Shown one piece after another: positions 45,113 to 53,765 of a stretch of DNA of 64,000 nt. How positions within the stretch are numbered: the first letter of the stretch is position 1; each line of letters starts with the position of its first letter. Below the pieces are notes generated by a model. That model ran no database searches. It had not been told where the DNA came from and was given only the letters and a program-made list of their open reading frames with translations. A program made the position numbers and the translations under genes. The stretch comes from JAKAGZ01 sp963783855 (lineage in GTDB: Bacteria; Bacteroidota; Ignavibacteria; Ignavibacteriales; Ignavibacteriaceae): NCBI GenBank assembly GCA_963783855.1, contig CAWAPE010000005.1:248001-312000 (forward strand), read 5' to 3'.

Positions 45113-46144
45113 CTAATTAACTTCCCACATGTTTCCGCTAAATAGTAATTTCCTCAAATCCCCCTCCCCTTTTAATTTTTTTGCTTCCTCAAGTTGAGCG
45201 TGGAGATCATTCTCATATGTGCTTTTCAGTTCCTGTCTCAAAACGCCCACAGGAGTTGGAAATCCATCCATTTCTGTAAATTGAGAAATGATATGAGCAC
45301 GGAATGTGTTTTTATCCATTTCATCATGTACCCACAGATCATCAACGGAATTTTTTCCGTCTGTCAAATCAACCACTACAGGATTTATACCATCGAGCTT
45401 AATACCTTTATTTTTTTCTTTCCCAAAGATCATTGGTTTTCCGTTCTCAAGAAAAAGTACGTGATCGTCTTTCGTTTTTTTATCAGTCAAAAGTTCAAAA
45501 GCTCCATCATTAAAAATATTACAATTCTGATATACTTCGAGGAATGCTGTACCTTTATGCTCACCAGCACGTTTCATCATTGCCTGTAGATGTTTGGGAT
45601 CGCGATCAAGTGCTCTTGCAATGAACGATGCTCCTGCCCCAACAGCAAGTGATAAAGGATTGAAAGGATAATCTATACTACCAAATGGAGTGCTTTTTGT
45701 CTTCTTCCCTTTTTCGGATGTTGGAGAATACTGGCCTTTTGTCAATCCGTAAATTCTGTTATTAAACAAAAGTATTTTAAGGCCGATATTTCTTCTACAA
45801 GCATGAATAAAGTGGTTACCACCTATACTTAATAAATCGCCATCTCCTGAGGCAACCCATACTGAAAGTTCGGGATTATTTATTTTTACACCACTTGCAA
45901 TTGCAGGCGCCCTTCCGTGAATTCCGTGCATTCCATATGTGTTCATATAATATGGAAATCTTGCAGCACAGCCAATTCCTGAAATCCAAACAAATTTCTC
46001 TATATCGATTCCCAGATCAGGCGCTGTTCTTTGTGTCTGTGCCAGAATTGAATAATCACCACAACCCGGACACCATCTGACATCCTGACCAGATGAAAAA
46101 TCTTTTGCTGTGTTTTTTATTTCTGTTGTTGTGTTGTCTGCCAT
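45113..46144 (-). CDS. korB: 2-oxoacid:ferredoxin oxidoreductase beta subunit (first copy)
   Basis: The 343-residue subunit carries the start VRWCPGCGDYSIL, where the Cys pair binds an iron-sulfur cluster, and the thiamine diphosphate motif SGDGDLLSIGGNHFIH. With KorA it catalyses CoA-dependent oxidation of a 2-oxoacid, probably 2-oxoglutarate, with ferredoxin as electron acceptor, reversible in the reductive TCA cycle. I start it at ATG 46144, preceded by GGGAGG and one base after the korA stop, not at the TTG 10 codons upstream inside korA. Confidence 0.93.
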   Translation of the reverse strand: MADNTTTEIKNTAKDFSSGQDVRWCPGCGDYSILAQTQRTAPDLGIDIEKFVWISGIGCAARFPYYMNTYGMHGIHGRAPAIASGVKINNPELSVWVASGDGDLLSIGGNHFIHACRRNIGLKILLFNNRIYGLTKGQYSPTSEKGKKTKSTPFGSIDYPFNPLSLAVGAGASFIARALDRDPKHLQAMMKRAGEHKGTAFLEVYQNCNIFNDGAFELLTDKKTKDDHVLFLENGKPMIFGKEKNKGIKLDGINPVVVDLTDGKNSVDDLWVHDEMDKNTFRAHIISQFTEMDGFPTPVGVLRQELKSTYENDLHAQLEEAKKLKGEGDLRKLLFSGNMWEVN

Positions 46145-46145
46145 T

Positions 46146-47981
46146 TTATTTTCCTCCCAGCAAAATTGATTCAATCTTAGATTCTATTTCAGAAGATCTA
46201 AATGGTAATCCCTGAATTTTATTAAAGGGTTCAACTTCAACGGCGTATTCACTTGCTATAATTTTAGAAAGCTGACCCAAATTTAATTCAGGGCATAAGA
46301 TGTGTTTATATTTCCTTAGTAGTTCAGCAGTATTTTTTGGAAGAGGATTAATGTATCGTAAATGAGCCTGAGCAACCTTCATTCCTTTTTTTCTTGCACG
46401 GTTAACTGCCTCAGTTATAGAACCATAAGTTCCTCCCCAACCAAGGACTAAAATATCTGCATCCTTATCTCCAATAACTTCAAGATCAGGGATATCATTT
46501 TTTACATTACTAACTTTTTGTGCACGTAATCTGACCATAAACTCATGATTCTCCGGATCATAACTAACATCACCTGTTATGTTTGCTTTTTCCAGTCCAC
46601 CAATTCTATGCTCAAGGCCGGGTGTTCCGGGAATTGCCCAGGGCCGTGACAAATTTTCGTCACGAACATATGGTTGATATCCTTCCTTTTCTTTTACGAA
46701 GTTTGCTTCAATTTCAGGAATTGATTCCGGTTCGGGAATTTTCCAGGGTTCTGAACCATTTGCAAGATATCCATCCGAAAGAAGAATTACAGGAACCATA
46801 TATTTAATTGCAATTCTTGATGCTTCAATAGCCAGATCAAAACAATCTGCCGGAGTTTGGGCAGCAAGTACAACAACAGGTGCTTCACCATTCCTGCCAT
46901 ACATAACTTGTAGCAAATCAGATTGCTCAGTTTTTGTTGGCAATCCTGTGCTTGGCCCTCCTCTTTGAATATCAATAATTACCAGTGGAAGTTCTGTCAT
47001 TACTCCAAGACCAATGGCCTCGGTTTTAAGCGCAACTCCCGGCCCGCTCGTAGTTGTAATTGCAAGTGCACCGGAAAAAGCGGCTCCAATAGCGGCACTC
47101 ACAGCAGCAATTTCATCTTCTGCCTGAAATGTTCTTACTCCGAAGTTTTTGTGTTTACTTAATTCGTGCAAAACATCAGATGCCGGTGTGATTGGATATG
47201 ATCCCAGGAATAATGGTAGTTTACATTTTACTGAAGCTGCCACAAATCCTAAAGCCAGAGCTTCATTGCCTGTTAAATTTCTATAGGTTCCTTTTGGAAG
47301 ATCCGCTGGATCAACCTGGTACCTGGTGGTAAATAGTTCTGTATTTTCACCGAAATAATATCCGGCTTTCAATGCTTTAGTATTTGCATCAGCAATTTGT
47401 TCGGCATTTTTAAATTTCTTTTTTATCCACTCGAGTGTCGGCTCAATCGGACGGCTGTAAAGCCAGTACATCATTCCAAGAGCAAAAAAGTTTTTTGATC
47501 TTGCAATTTCTTTTGGAGATAGCCCGCTATCCACAAGTGCTTTTGATGTAAGATCACTTAACGGAACCTGGACAACATTAAAGCCATCAAGGGAATCATC
47601 TTCGAGAGGATTATTTTCATAATGAGCAAGTCTTAAACTTTTTGCATCAAAAGCATTCATGTTAATAATTATTGTAGAGCCCTGTTTCATATCATTCAGG
47701 TTAACTTTCAATGCTGCCGGATTCATTGCTACTAAAACATCAGGTTGATCACCGGGTGTGTGAATATCGCTGCTGCTGAAATGAAGTTGAAATCCGCTAA
47801 CTCCGTATGTTGTACCGGCGGGAGCTCTAATTTCTGCGGGATAATCCGGCAGAGTTGATAAATCATTTCCAACAAGTGCAGTTGTGTCTGTAAATTGAGT
47901 ACCTGTAAGCTGCATGCCGTCACCGGAATCACCTGCAAACCTTACAGTTACATCATTTAATTCCATTGTCTCTTTTGGCAT
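46146..47981 (-). CDS. korA: 2-oxoacid:ferredoxin oxidoreductase alpha subunit, gamma-alpha fusion (first copy)
   Basis: The 611-residue protein fuses the gamma domain (about 1-190, starting VTVRFAGDSGDGMQLTG) to the alpha domain (from about 230; FLGSYPITPASD, AEDEIAAVSAAIGAA, TTTSGPGVALKTE, RGGPSTGLPTKTEQ). The QGGPST/RGGPST loop and PITP motif are those of 2-oxoacid:ferredoxin oxidoreductases. It forms the holoenzyme with KorB encoded immediately after. The second copy at 49.4-51.2 kb is very similar. Substrate, 2-oxoglutarate, is inferred from the fusion form. Confidence 0.92.
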   Translation of the reverse strand: MPKETMELNDVTVRFAGDSGDGMQLTGTQFTDTTALVGNDLSTLPDYPAEIRAPAGTTYGVSGFQLHFSSSDIHTPGDQPDVLVAMNPAALKVNLNDMKQGSTIIINMNAFDAKSLRLAHYENNPLEDDSLDGFNVVQVPLSDLTSKALVDSGLSPKEIARSKNFFALGMMYWLYSRPIEPTLEWIKKKFKNAEQIADANTKALKAGYYFGENTELFTTRYQVDPADLPKGTYRNLTGNEALALGFVAASVKCKLPLFLGSYPITPASDVLHELSKHKNFGVRTFQAEDEIAAVSAAIGAAFSGALAITTTSGPGVALKTEAIGLGVMTELPLVIIDIQRGGPSTGLPTKTEQSDLLQVMYGRNGEAPVVVLAAQTPADCFDLAIEASRIAIKYMVPVILLSDGYLANGSEPWKIPEPESIPEIEANFVKEKEGYQPYVRDENLSRPWAIPGTPGLEHRIGGLEKANITGDVSYDPENHEFMVRLRAQKVSNVKNDIPDLEVIGDKDADILVLGWGGTYGSITEAVNRARKKGMKVAQAHLRYINPLPKNTAELLRKYKHILCPELNLGQLSKIIASEYAVEVEPFNKIQGLPFRSSEIESKIESILLGGK

Positions 47982-48274
47982 AAGTATTCCTTAATTATTA
48001 AAAATTATTTTAGGAGTGTTCTTTCAATATAAATATCAGGCTTATTTTTCAAATTGTTTACTAATAAGCTGGGATAAAACTTATTTATTTCGGGCATATA
48101 CATTTCCCCTGCAATAGTGAAAGATATGATAATAACAGTGAGATAATCTGGTTTGAAAAAATAAATAATCTATATCCTTTTATTCTTATATCTTCAGGCT
48201 ACTAAAGATAATTTGAATTCGTCAATAAATTAAATAAGCAATGTGTTATTGTCAAATATATTATTTTTACATAA
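47982..48274. other. Upstream region of the first korAB operon
   Basis: I see no gene. The stretch is A/T-rich and lies between the terminator of the second korAB operon and korA; it presumably holds the korAB promoter, but no clear -35/-10 pair could be picked. Confidence 0.4.
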
Positions 48275-48304
48275 AAAAAGGGCTGTATAAATACAGCCCT
48301 TTTT
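48275..48304. terminator. Terminator of the second korAB operon
   Basis: A GGGCTGTAT/ATACAGCCC stem with a minimal loop is flanked by A-run and T-run. It lies 32 bases past the korB stop on the minus strand and can work in both directions. Confidence 0.85.
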
Positions 48305-48335
48305 CTTTTTAGAGATATAAGTATCAGAATACTAT

Positions 48336-49376
48336 CTAATTAACTTCCCAGGTATTCCCGTTGAACAATACTTTTTCTATATCGCCTTTTCCTTTCATCT
48401 TTATCACATTTTCAATCTGAGCTTCAACACCTTCATCATAAGTGGGTTTGAATATCTGGCGGAATACACCAACAGGTGATGGGAATTCCGGGTTGTCTGA
48501 CATATGGGCAAGAATGGTTGCTGGTACAGGACTGTGATCAAATTCATCGTGAACATACAAATCATTAACCGAATGTTTGCCGTCATTTAGATCAACAATA
48601 ACCGGTTTTGCTCCGTCCAGTTTTATTCCTTTATCTTTTTCATTACCAAAAATCATTGGTTTTCCGTGCTCAAGGTAAAGTACATTATCGTTTCTTGTCG
48701 ATTTATCTGTTAAAGCTTCAAAAGCACCATCGTTAAAAATACTACAGTTTTGAAGAACTTCTATAAAAGCTGTTCCTTTATGATCTGCTGCTCTTTTCAA
48801 CATTAGTTGTAAGTGTTTTGGATCTCTGTCAAGTGCTTTTGCAACGAAAGTAGCTTCTGAACCAATTGCTAATGAAACCGGGTTAAAAGGATAATCAACG
48901 CTTCCAAAAGGAGAAGTCTTTGTCTTTTTTCCTTGTTCACTAGTAGGTGAATACTGTCCTTTTGTCAATCCATAGATTTTATTATTAAAAAGAACAATTT
49001 TAAGGTCAACATTTTTTCTGCACGTATGAATAAAATGATTTCCACCGATACTTAAAAGGTCACCATCTCCGGTTGCAACCCAAACAGAAAGATCAGGACG
49101 ACTAACTTTTACTCCGGTTGCAATTGCAGGTGCTCTTCCGTGAATAGTGTGAAATCCATAAGTTCCCATGTAGTAAGGAAATCTTGAAGAACATCCAATA
49201 CCTGAAATCCATATGATATTTTCTTTTTTAATTCCAACTATCTCCGGGAATGTTCTCTGAACCTGTGCGAGTATTGAATAATCGCCACAACCCGGACACC
49301 ATCTTACATCTATTCCACTGGAAAGATCTTTAGCAGTTAACTTAATTTCATCAGCTTTAATTTTTACATCACTCAT
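48336..49376 (-). CDS. korB: 2-oxoacid:ferredoxin oxidoreductase beta subunit (second copy)
   Basis: The 346-residue protein is a close paralogue of the copy at 45-46 kb: VRWCPGCGDYSILAQ, GDGDLLSIGGNHFIH, and the long shared stretch YGLTKGQYSPTSE. I start it at ATG 49376, with GGGAGG upstream and just past the korA stop. It pairs with the adjacent alpha subunit. The terminator at 48275 ends the unit. The paralogues differ along their whole length, so the duplication is old rather than an assembly artefact. Confidence 0.92.
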   Translation of the reverse strand: MSDVKIKADEIKLTAKDLSSGIDVRWCPGCGDYSILAQVQRTFPEIVGIKKENIIWISGIGCSSRFPYYMGTYGFHTIHGRAPAIATGVKVSRPDLSVWVATGDGDLLSIGGNHFIHTCRKNVDLKIVLFNNKIYGLTKGQYSPTSEQGKKTKTSPFGSVDYPFNPVSLAIGSEATFVAKALDRDPKHLQLMLKRAADHKGTAFIEVLQNCSIFNDGAFEALTDKSTRNDNVLYLEHGKPMIFGNEKDKGIKLDGAKPVIVDLNDGKHSVNDLYVHDEFDHSPVPATILAHMSDNPEFPSPVGVFRQIFKPTYDEGVEAQIENVIKMKGKGDIEKVLFNGNTWEVN

Positions 49377-49377
49377 C

Positions 49378-51210
49378 TTACTTGCCTCCCAGGATTTCAA
49401 TTATTTTATCTTCAATATCAGATACTCTGAACGGTAAACCGCGAACAATGTTTAATTGTTCAGGACGAATCAGGTATTCACTACGGATAATTTTTGCCAA
49501 CTGACCGAGATTTATTTCAGGTATAAGAACTTTCTTGAAGTTTTTAAGAACTTCTTCTGTATTCTTAGGCATCGGATTTAAGTATTTCAGATGTGCCTGC
49601 GATACCTTATACCCGTCTTTCCTTGACTGGTGGACAGCTTCTGTAATTGCTCCATAAGTTCCACCCCATCCAAGAACCAGTAAGTCACCTTGCTGATCAC
49701 CGTCAACAGCCAGGTCAGGAATATCATTAGCAACATTTTTAACTTTCTGATCTCTTAAATGAATCATCAGATCATGGTTATCAGGATCATAACTTACATC
49801 ACCTGTAATATTTGCTTTTTCCAGACCACCAATTCTGTGTTCGAGGCCCGGTGTACCAAGTTTAACCCAGGGTCTTGAAAGATTATCATCTCTCAGGTAT
49901 GGAGCAAATCCTTCAACTTCTTCCCTATATTTTACGGGAATATCAACAATCTCATCCATGTGAGGTACTTTCCAGGGTTCTGAACCATTAGCAATATATC
50001 CATCTGTTAAAAGAATAACCGGTGTCATAAATTTTATTGCTATCCTGCTCGCTTCTATTGCCATATTAAAACAATCGCTTGGTGTAGAGGCTGCAAGAAC
50101 TGGAACAGGTGCTTCGCCATTTCTTCCGTAAACTGCCTGTAAAAGATCTGCCTGCTCGGTTTTTGTTGGTAAACCTGTACTCGGACCACCTCTTTGAACA
50201 TCTATAATTACCAGAGGAAGTTCAGTCATAATTGCGAGTCCTACAGCTTCTGTTTTTAATGCAAGCCCGGGGCCGCTTGTAGTAGTAATTGCTAAATTAC
50301 CTGCATAGGAAGCTCCTATTGCTGAGGTGATTCCGGCAATTTCATCTTCTGCCTGTAGAGTTTTTACCCCGAAGTTTTTATAAGTACTTAGGTACTGAAG
50401 AATCTCGGTAGCAGGTGTAATTGGGTATGAACCAAGAAACAATGGGATTCCTGCTTTCACTGAAGCAGTTAAAAATCCTAGTGCAGTTGCTTCATTACCT
50501 GAAATACTTCTATAAGTTCCTTTAGGAAGTTTTGCCGGGCTGACAGTATACCTGGTGGTAAACATTTCTGTCATTTCGCCAAAATTGTATCCGGCCTTTA
50601 ACGCCAGTTCATTTGATTCGATAAATTCTGGTTTATTCTTGAATTTGCTTTTTAACCAATTTACGGTTTGGTCCATTGGCCTGTTATATAACCAGTACAT
50701 TACTCCAAGAGCAAAAAAGTTCTTTGAACGTTCAATTTCTTTTGGAGATAATGATGTATTTTCGAGAGCTTTTTTTGTTAGTGATGTTATCGGAACAGAA
50801 TAAACAGTAAATCCTTTTAATGAGTTATCTTCAAGAGGATTTGTATCATACTTTGCCAGCTTTAATCCTTTGGCATCAAATGCATCTGAATTTGTGAGGA
50901 TAATTGCACCCGGTTTTAATTCAGTAATATTTTTTTTGATCGCAGCAGGATTCATAGCTACAAGCACATCCGGTCTGTCACCGGGAGAATAAACTTCTTT
51001 TTGTCCAAAATGTAATTGAAAACCGCTAACGCCATAAACTGTTCCTGAAGGAGCACGGATTTCTGCCGGATAATCCGGAAGCGTACTTAAATCATTTCCA
51101 AGTAAAGCTGTCGTATCGCTGAACTGTGAGCCGGTAAGTTGCATTCCATCACCGGAATCACCTGCAAACCGTACAGTTACATCTTCAAGTTCAAGAACTT
51201 CTTTTTCCAT
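49378..51210 (-). CDS. korA: 2-oxoacid:ferredoxin oxidoreductase alpha subunit, gamma-alpha fusion (second copy)
   Basis: The 610-residue protein has the same gamma-alpha fusion as the copy at 46-48 kb (VRFAGDSGDGMQLTG, SYPITPATEIL, AEDEIAGITSAIGAS, RGGPSTGLPTKTEQ). It lies first in the second korAB operon. Differences from the other copy are scattered but include the loop around residues 110-160, the gamma domain surface. The two may use different 2-oxoacids or be expressed under different conditions. Confidence 0.92.
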   Translation of the reverse strand: MEKEVLELEDVTVRFAGDSGDGMQLTGSQFSDTTALLGNDLSTLPDYPAEIRAPSGTVYGVSGFQLHFGQKEVYSPGDRPDVLVAMNPAAIKKNITELKPGAIILTNSDAFDAKGLKLAKYDTNPLEDNSLKGFTVYSVPITSLTKKALENTSLSPKEIERSKNFFALGVMYWLYNRPMDQTVNWLKSKFKNKPEFIESNELALKAGYNFGEMTEMFTTRYTVSPAKLPKGTYRSISGNEATALGFLTASVKAGIPLFLGSYPITPATEILQYLSTYKNFGVKTLQAEDEIAGITSAIGASYAGNLAITTTSGPGLALKTEAVGLAIMTELPLVIIDVQRGGPSTGLPTKTEQADLLQAVYGRNGEAPVPVLAASTPSDCFNMAIEASRIAIKFMTPVILLTDGYIANGSEPWKVPHMDEIVDIPVKYREEVEGFAPYLRDDNLSRPWVKLGTPGLEHRIGGLEKANITGDVSYDPDNHDLMIHLRDQKVKNVANDIPDLAVDGDQQGDLLVLGWGGTYGAITEAVHQSRKDGYKVSQAHLKYLNPMPKNTEEVLKNFKKVLIPEINLGQLAKIIRSEYLIRPEQLNIVRGLPFRVSDIEDKIIEILGGK

Positions 51211-51960
51211 TGTTCTACCTTAATAATGAGTATATAAGATTAAATTTCATTTTCGATCATGTACTCACCCATAAATTGTGCCATTTACTATTTTTGTTGA
51301 TTAAATCTGCGATTTTATAAAAAGAAGGAATATTGAATTATTTGACAGGAAATGTAATTTGTGGAATATGAGTAATGCTTTTATTTCTCACATATGGAAA
51401 GTTTCTTTACAAAAACTAAGAATTATAAATATCAATTATTATAAAAAAGCCCGTCTAAAGTGTACACTTCAACAATTCGGTAACAATACTGGCTAATATC
51501 TATTTTTGAGGCATTATAAATTAGACGTCCTAAATAAATTTCGTTAAAAAATTATGCGGATATAGAAAGGCAATATATGCTGAATGGAAACACTAAGAAA
51601 CAAGAGAATCCCAACCGGAAAATTCTGTGTAAGTCCTTTCAGTGAAAGCAAAAAATGTTAAACAAACTATCCCGGACAAATTTGTCTGCCGCAGGTAGAT
51701 TTATTTTCCGAGAGGATAGCCAGCATAATTTTAGAATTTTATTTAAAGACTTGACCTTTTGGTACTTTTGGGTCAAGCCAAAAGTACAGTTGAATAAAAA
51801 AGAATCAATAAAACAATTAAAATTTTGCTATCAATCAAGCCAGCTGAATTTAGCAATATTCAATAAACAAAAACTAGTTACCAATAATCAATTGTGTTAC
51901 CTAAATAATGAAGGATTACGCTTAAAGACGGGCTTTTCATATTGTTTTATGGTATGCCTG
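51211..51960. other. 750-bp non-coding region with nested inverted repeats
   Basis: No convincing gene. Outer inverted repeat: AAAAGCCCGTCT (51445-51456) and AGACGGGCTTTT (51926-51937), perfect over 12 bases and 480 bases apart. Inside at 51750-51787 two mutually exclusive hairpins overlap: CTTGACC/GGTCAAG and GTACTTTTGG/CCAAAAGTAC. The open frame at 51655-52053 on plus runs through these and into dsbD antisense, so I do not count it as a gene. Dispersed repeat with a GTACTTTTGG palindrome of this kind is familiar from Bacteroidota genomes. Confidence 0.5.
51750..51787. repeat. Overlapping alternative hairpins
   Basis: Stem A is CTTGACC (51750-51756)/GGTCAAG (51771-51777); stem B is GTACTTTTGG (51762-51771)/CCAAAAGTAC (51778-51787). 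GGTCAAG takes part in stem A but is the loop of stem B, so only one can form at a time. Confidence 0.6.
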
Positions 51961-53748
51961 TTATTCAACCATTTCCAGAATTCTGTAAAATTCTTCAGGC
52001 GGAACAAAACCAGTTATCCTTTTAACCTCATTACCATTTTTATCAAGAATTAAAACTGTAGGAACACCTACAATCTTATATTTATTCCTTAACGCCTCAA
52101 CATCGTCCGCAAGTGATTTAGTCATATCAGCTTTGAGATTAATAAATTTCTCTGACTCTTCAATAACTTTTGGATCTGAAAACGTGCTGGCATCCAGTTC
52201 CTTACAAGGGATACACCAGTCAGCATAAAAATCGATAATTGTTCCCTTCTTTCCGTCAGTTTTTGCTGTTAGAATTTGTTCGGAATATTTTTGCCACTTA
52301 ATCGAATTCTTTTCGCTCGGGATCAAAGTATATACTGCAACTCCAATAAGTATAACTGAAAATACAATCCTGAATATTTTAAATCCTTTAACATCTTTTG
52401 CAAGCTTTTCAAAAAACAGTAAATAGATTGCTGTTATTATCATAAATACCGGCAGCACATAACCAGAGAATGATTTCGGCAAAAGCGGTAATAGAAAATA
52501 TAAAGCCATACCGATTAGTAAGAAACCGAATACGTGCTTAACTCCATCCATCCATTCACCGGCTCTGGGCAGATTCTTAATCTTACCAGAAAATATTGCA
52601 AGGAACAGATACGGCAGTCCTAATCCTATTGCTAAAACAAAAAACATTAAAAATCCAAAAAACGGATCGCCTTTTGCAGCAACATAAGTAACCAATCCTA
52701 AAACAAAAGGACCAATACACGGCGCTGCAACAATTCCCATTGTCAGGCCCATGAAGAAAGCACCGAAATATCCACCCTTTGCTCCTCCGGCTTTTGCAAC
52801 AAGCGCGTCCGGAAGTTTAAATTCATAAACACCAAACATACTTAATGAAAGGACCAGGAAAATCAAAACGATAGATAATATGACATAAGTGTTTTGCAAC
52901 AATGAGCCGAACACTGCCCCGCTAAGTGCAGTGACAACACCAATAACAGAATATGTAAGGGCAAGTCCGATTACAAACAACAGCCCCATTAGAAATAATT
53001 TCTTTGTGCTGCCTTCACTCTGACCACCAAAATAACCAATAGTTATGGGAATCAATGGATAGACACAAGGAGTTAGATTAAGTGCGAGCCCGCCAAGAAA
53101 TACGAGCAATAGGCCTATCAGTAATCCGTGTGACTCTAATGAAGAAGTAATAGAATCACCGTTGTCAGTCGTTGTAATTGAAGTAGTGTTACTTAGTCCG
53201 AGCTTGAGGTTTTTAAACAACTCAATATTAATATTATTTACATCAGCCTTATTTGAAGTAACAATTATATCTAGAGTATCCTGAACATTCATTGGTGGAA
53301 GACAGGTGCTATTATTACAACTCTGGTATTCGATATCCGCAATTAGTTTATATTTCCCGGGTAAAATATCAGTCGGAGTTTTTATAGTTCCACCAATGTA
53401 AATTTCACCTTCCCATACAGATAAAGGATTGTCAGAAAATCCAAGTGTAACATTTTCCGCCGGTGGATAGACTACTTTTTCAAGATTAAAAAAACCCTTC
53501 CCTGTATTTATAATAGTTAGTTTGGTGGGGATTAAGAAATCCTCGTTGGGTTTATCTGAATTGATATGCCAGCCTTCTTTGATATTCGTCTTAACTGCTA
53601 TATTAAAAGCATCACCGGGACTAACTTTATCGACGGACAAAAAAGATTCTATGGATACTTTTGAGTCATTGCCTGACTGAGCATAAGTAATATTTGCCAG
53701 GAATAATATTATTGTTAACAGGAATAGTAAACTGATTAGTTTTTTCAT
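51961..53748 (-). CDS. dsbD: Thiol:disulfide interchange protein DsbD
   Basis: The 595-residue protein has a signal peptide (1-23), the N-terminal periplasmic alpha domain with Cys in YQSCNNSTCLPP, eight membrane helices (about 205-430) with CVYPLIPIT and the second redox Cys in VAAPCIGPF, and a C-terminal thioredoxin domain with FYADWCIPCKELD. It brings cytoplasmic reducing power to the periplasm for disulfide reduction and cytochrome c maturation, relevant to the multihaem cytochromes here. It lies 17 bases after nadE. Confidence 0.94.
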   Translation of the reverse strand: MKKLISLLFLLTIILFLANITYAQSGNDSKVSIESFLSVDKVSPGDAFNIAVKTNIKEGWHINSDKPNEDFLIPTKLTIINTGKGFFNLEKVVYPPAENVTLGFSDNPLSVWEGEIYIGGTIKTPTDILPGKYKLIADIEYQSCNNSTCLPPMNVQDTLDIIVTSNKADVNNINIELFKNLKLGLSNTTSITTTDNGDSITSSLESHGLLIGLLLVFLGGLALNLTPCVYPLIPITIGYFGGQSEGSTKKLFLMGLLFVIGLALTYSVIGVVTALSGAVFGSLLQNTYVILSIVLIFLVLSLSMFGVYEFKLPDALVAKAGGAKGGYFGAFFMGLTMGIVAAPCIGPFVLGLVTYVAAKGDPFFGFLMFFVLAIGLGLPYLFLAIFSGKIKNLPRAGEWMDGVKHVFGFLLIGMALYFLLPLLPKSFSGYVLPVFMIITAIYLLFFEKLAKDVKGFKIFRIVFSVILIGVAVYTLIPSEKNSIKWQKYSEQILTAKTDGKKGTIIDFYADWCIPCKELDASTFSDPKVIEESEKFINLKADMTKSLADDVEALRNKYKIVGVPTVLILDKNGNEVKRITGFVPPEEFYRILEMVE

Positions 53749-53765
53749 ATTTGCTATAGTTTATT

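Noticed and set aside
46145..46174. Upstream TTG start of the first korB
   Set aside because: It lies inside korA; ATG at 46144 has a strong GGGAGG site and the conserved protein start. The same reasoning applies to the second korB at 49400.
51655..52053. Plus-strand open frame of 132 codons
   Set aside because: It spans the palindromic repeat (encoding a Trp-Tyr-Phe-Trp-like stretch common in such repeats) and runs into dsbD antisense; no ribosome site or family.
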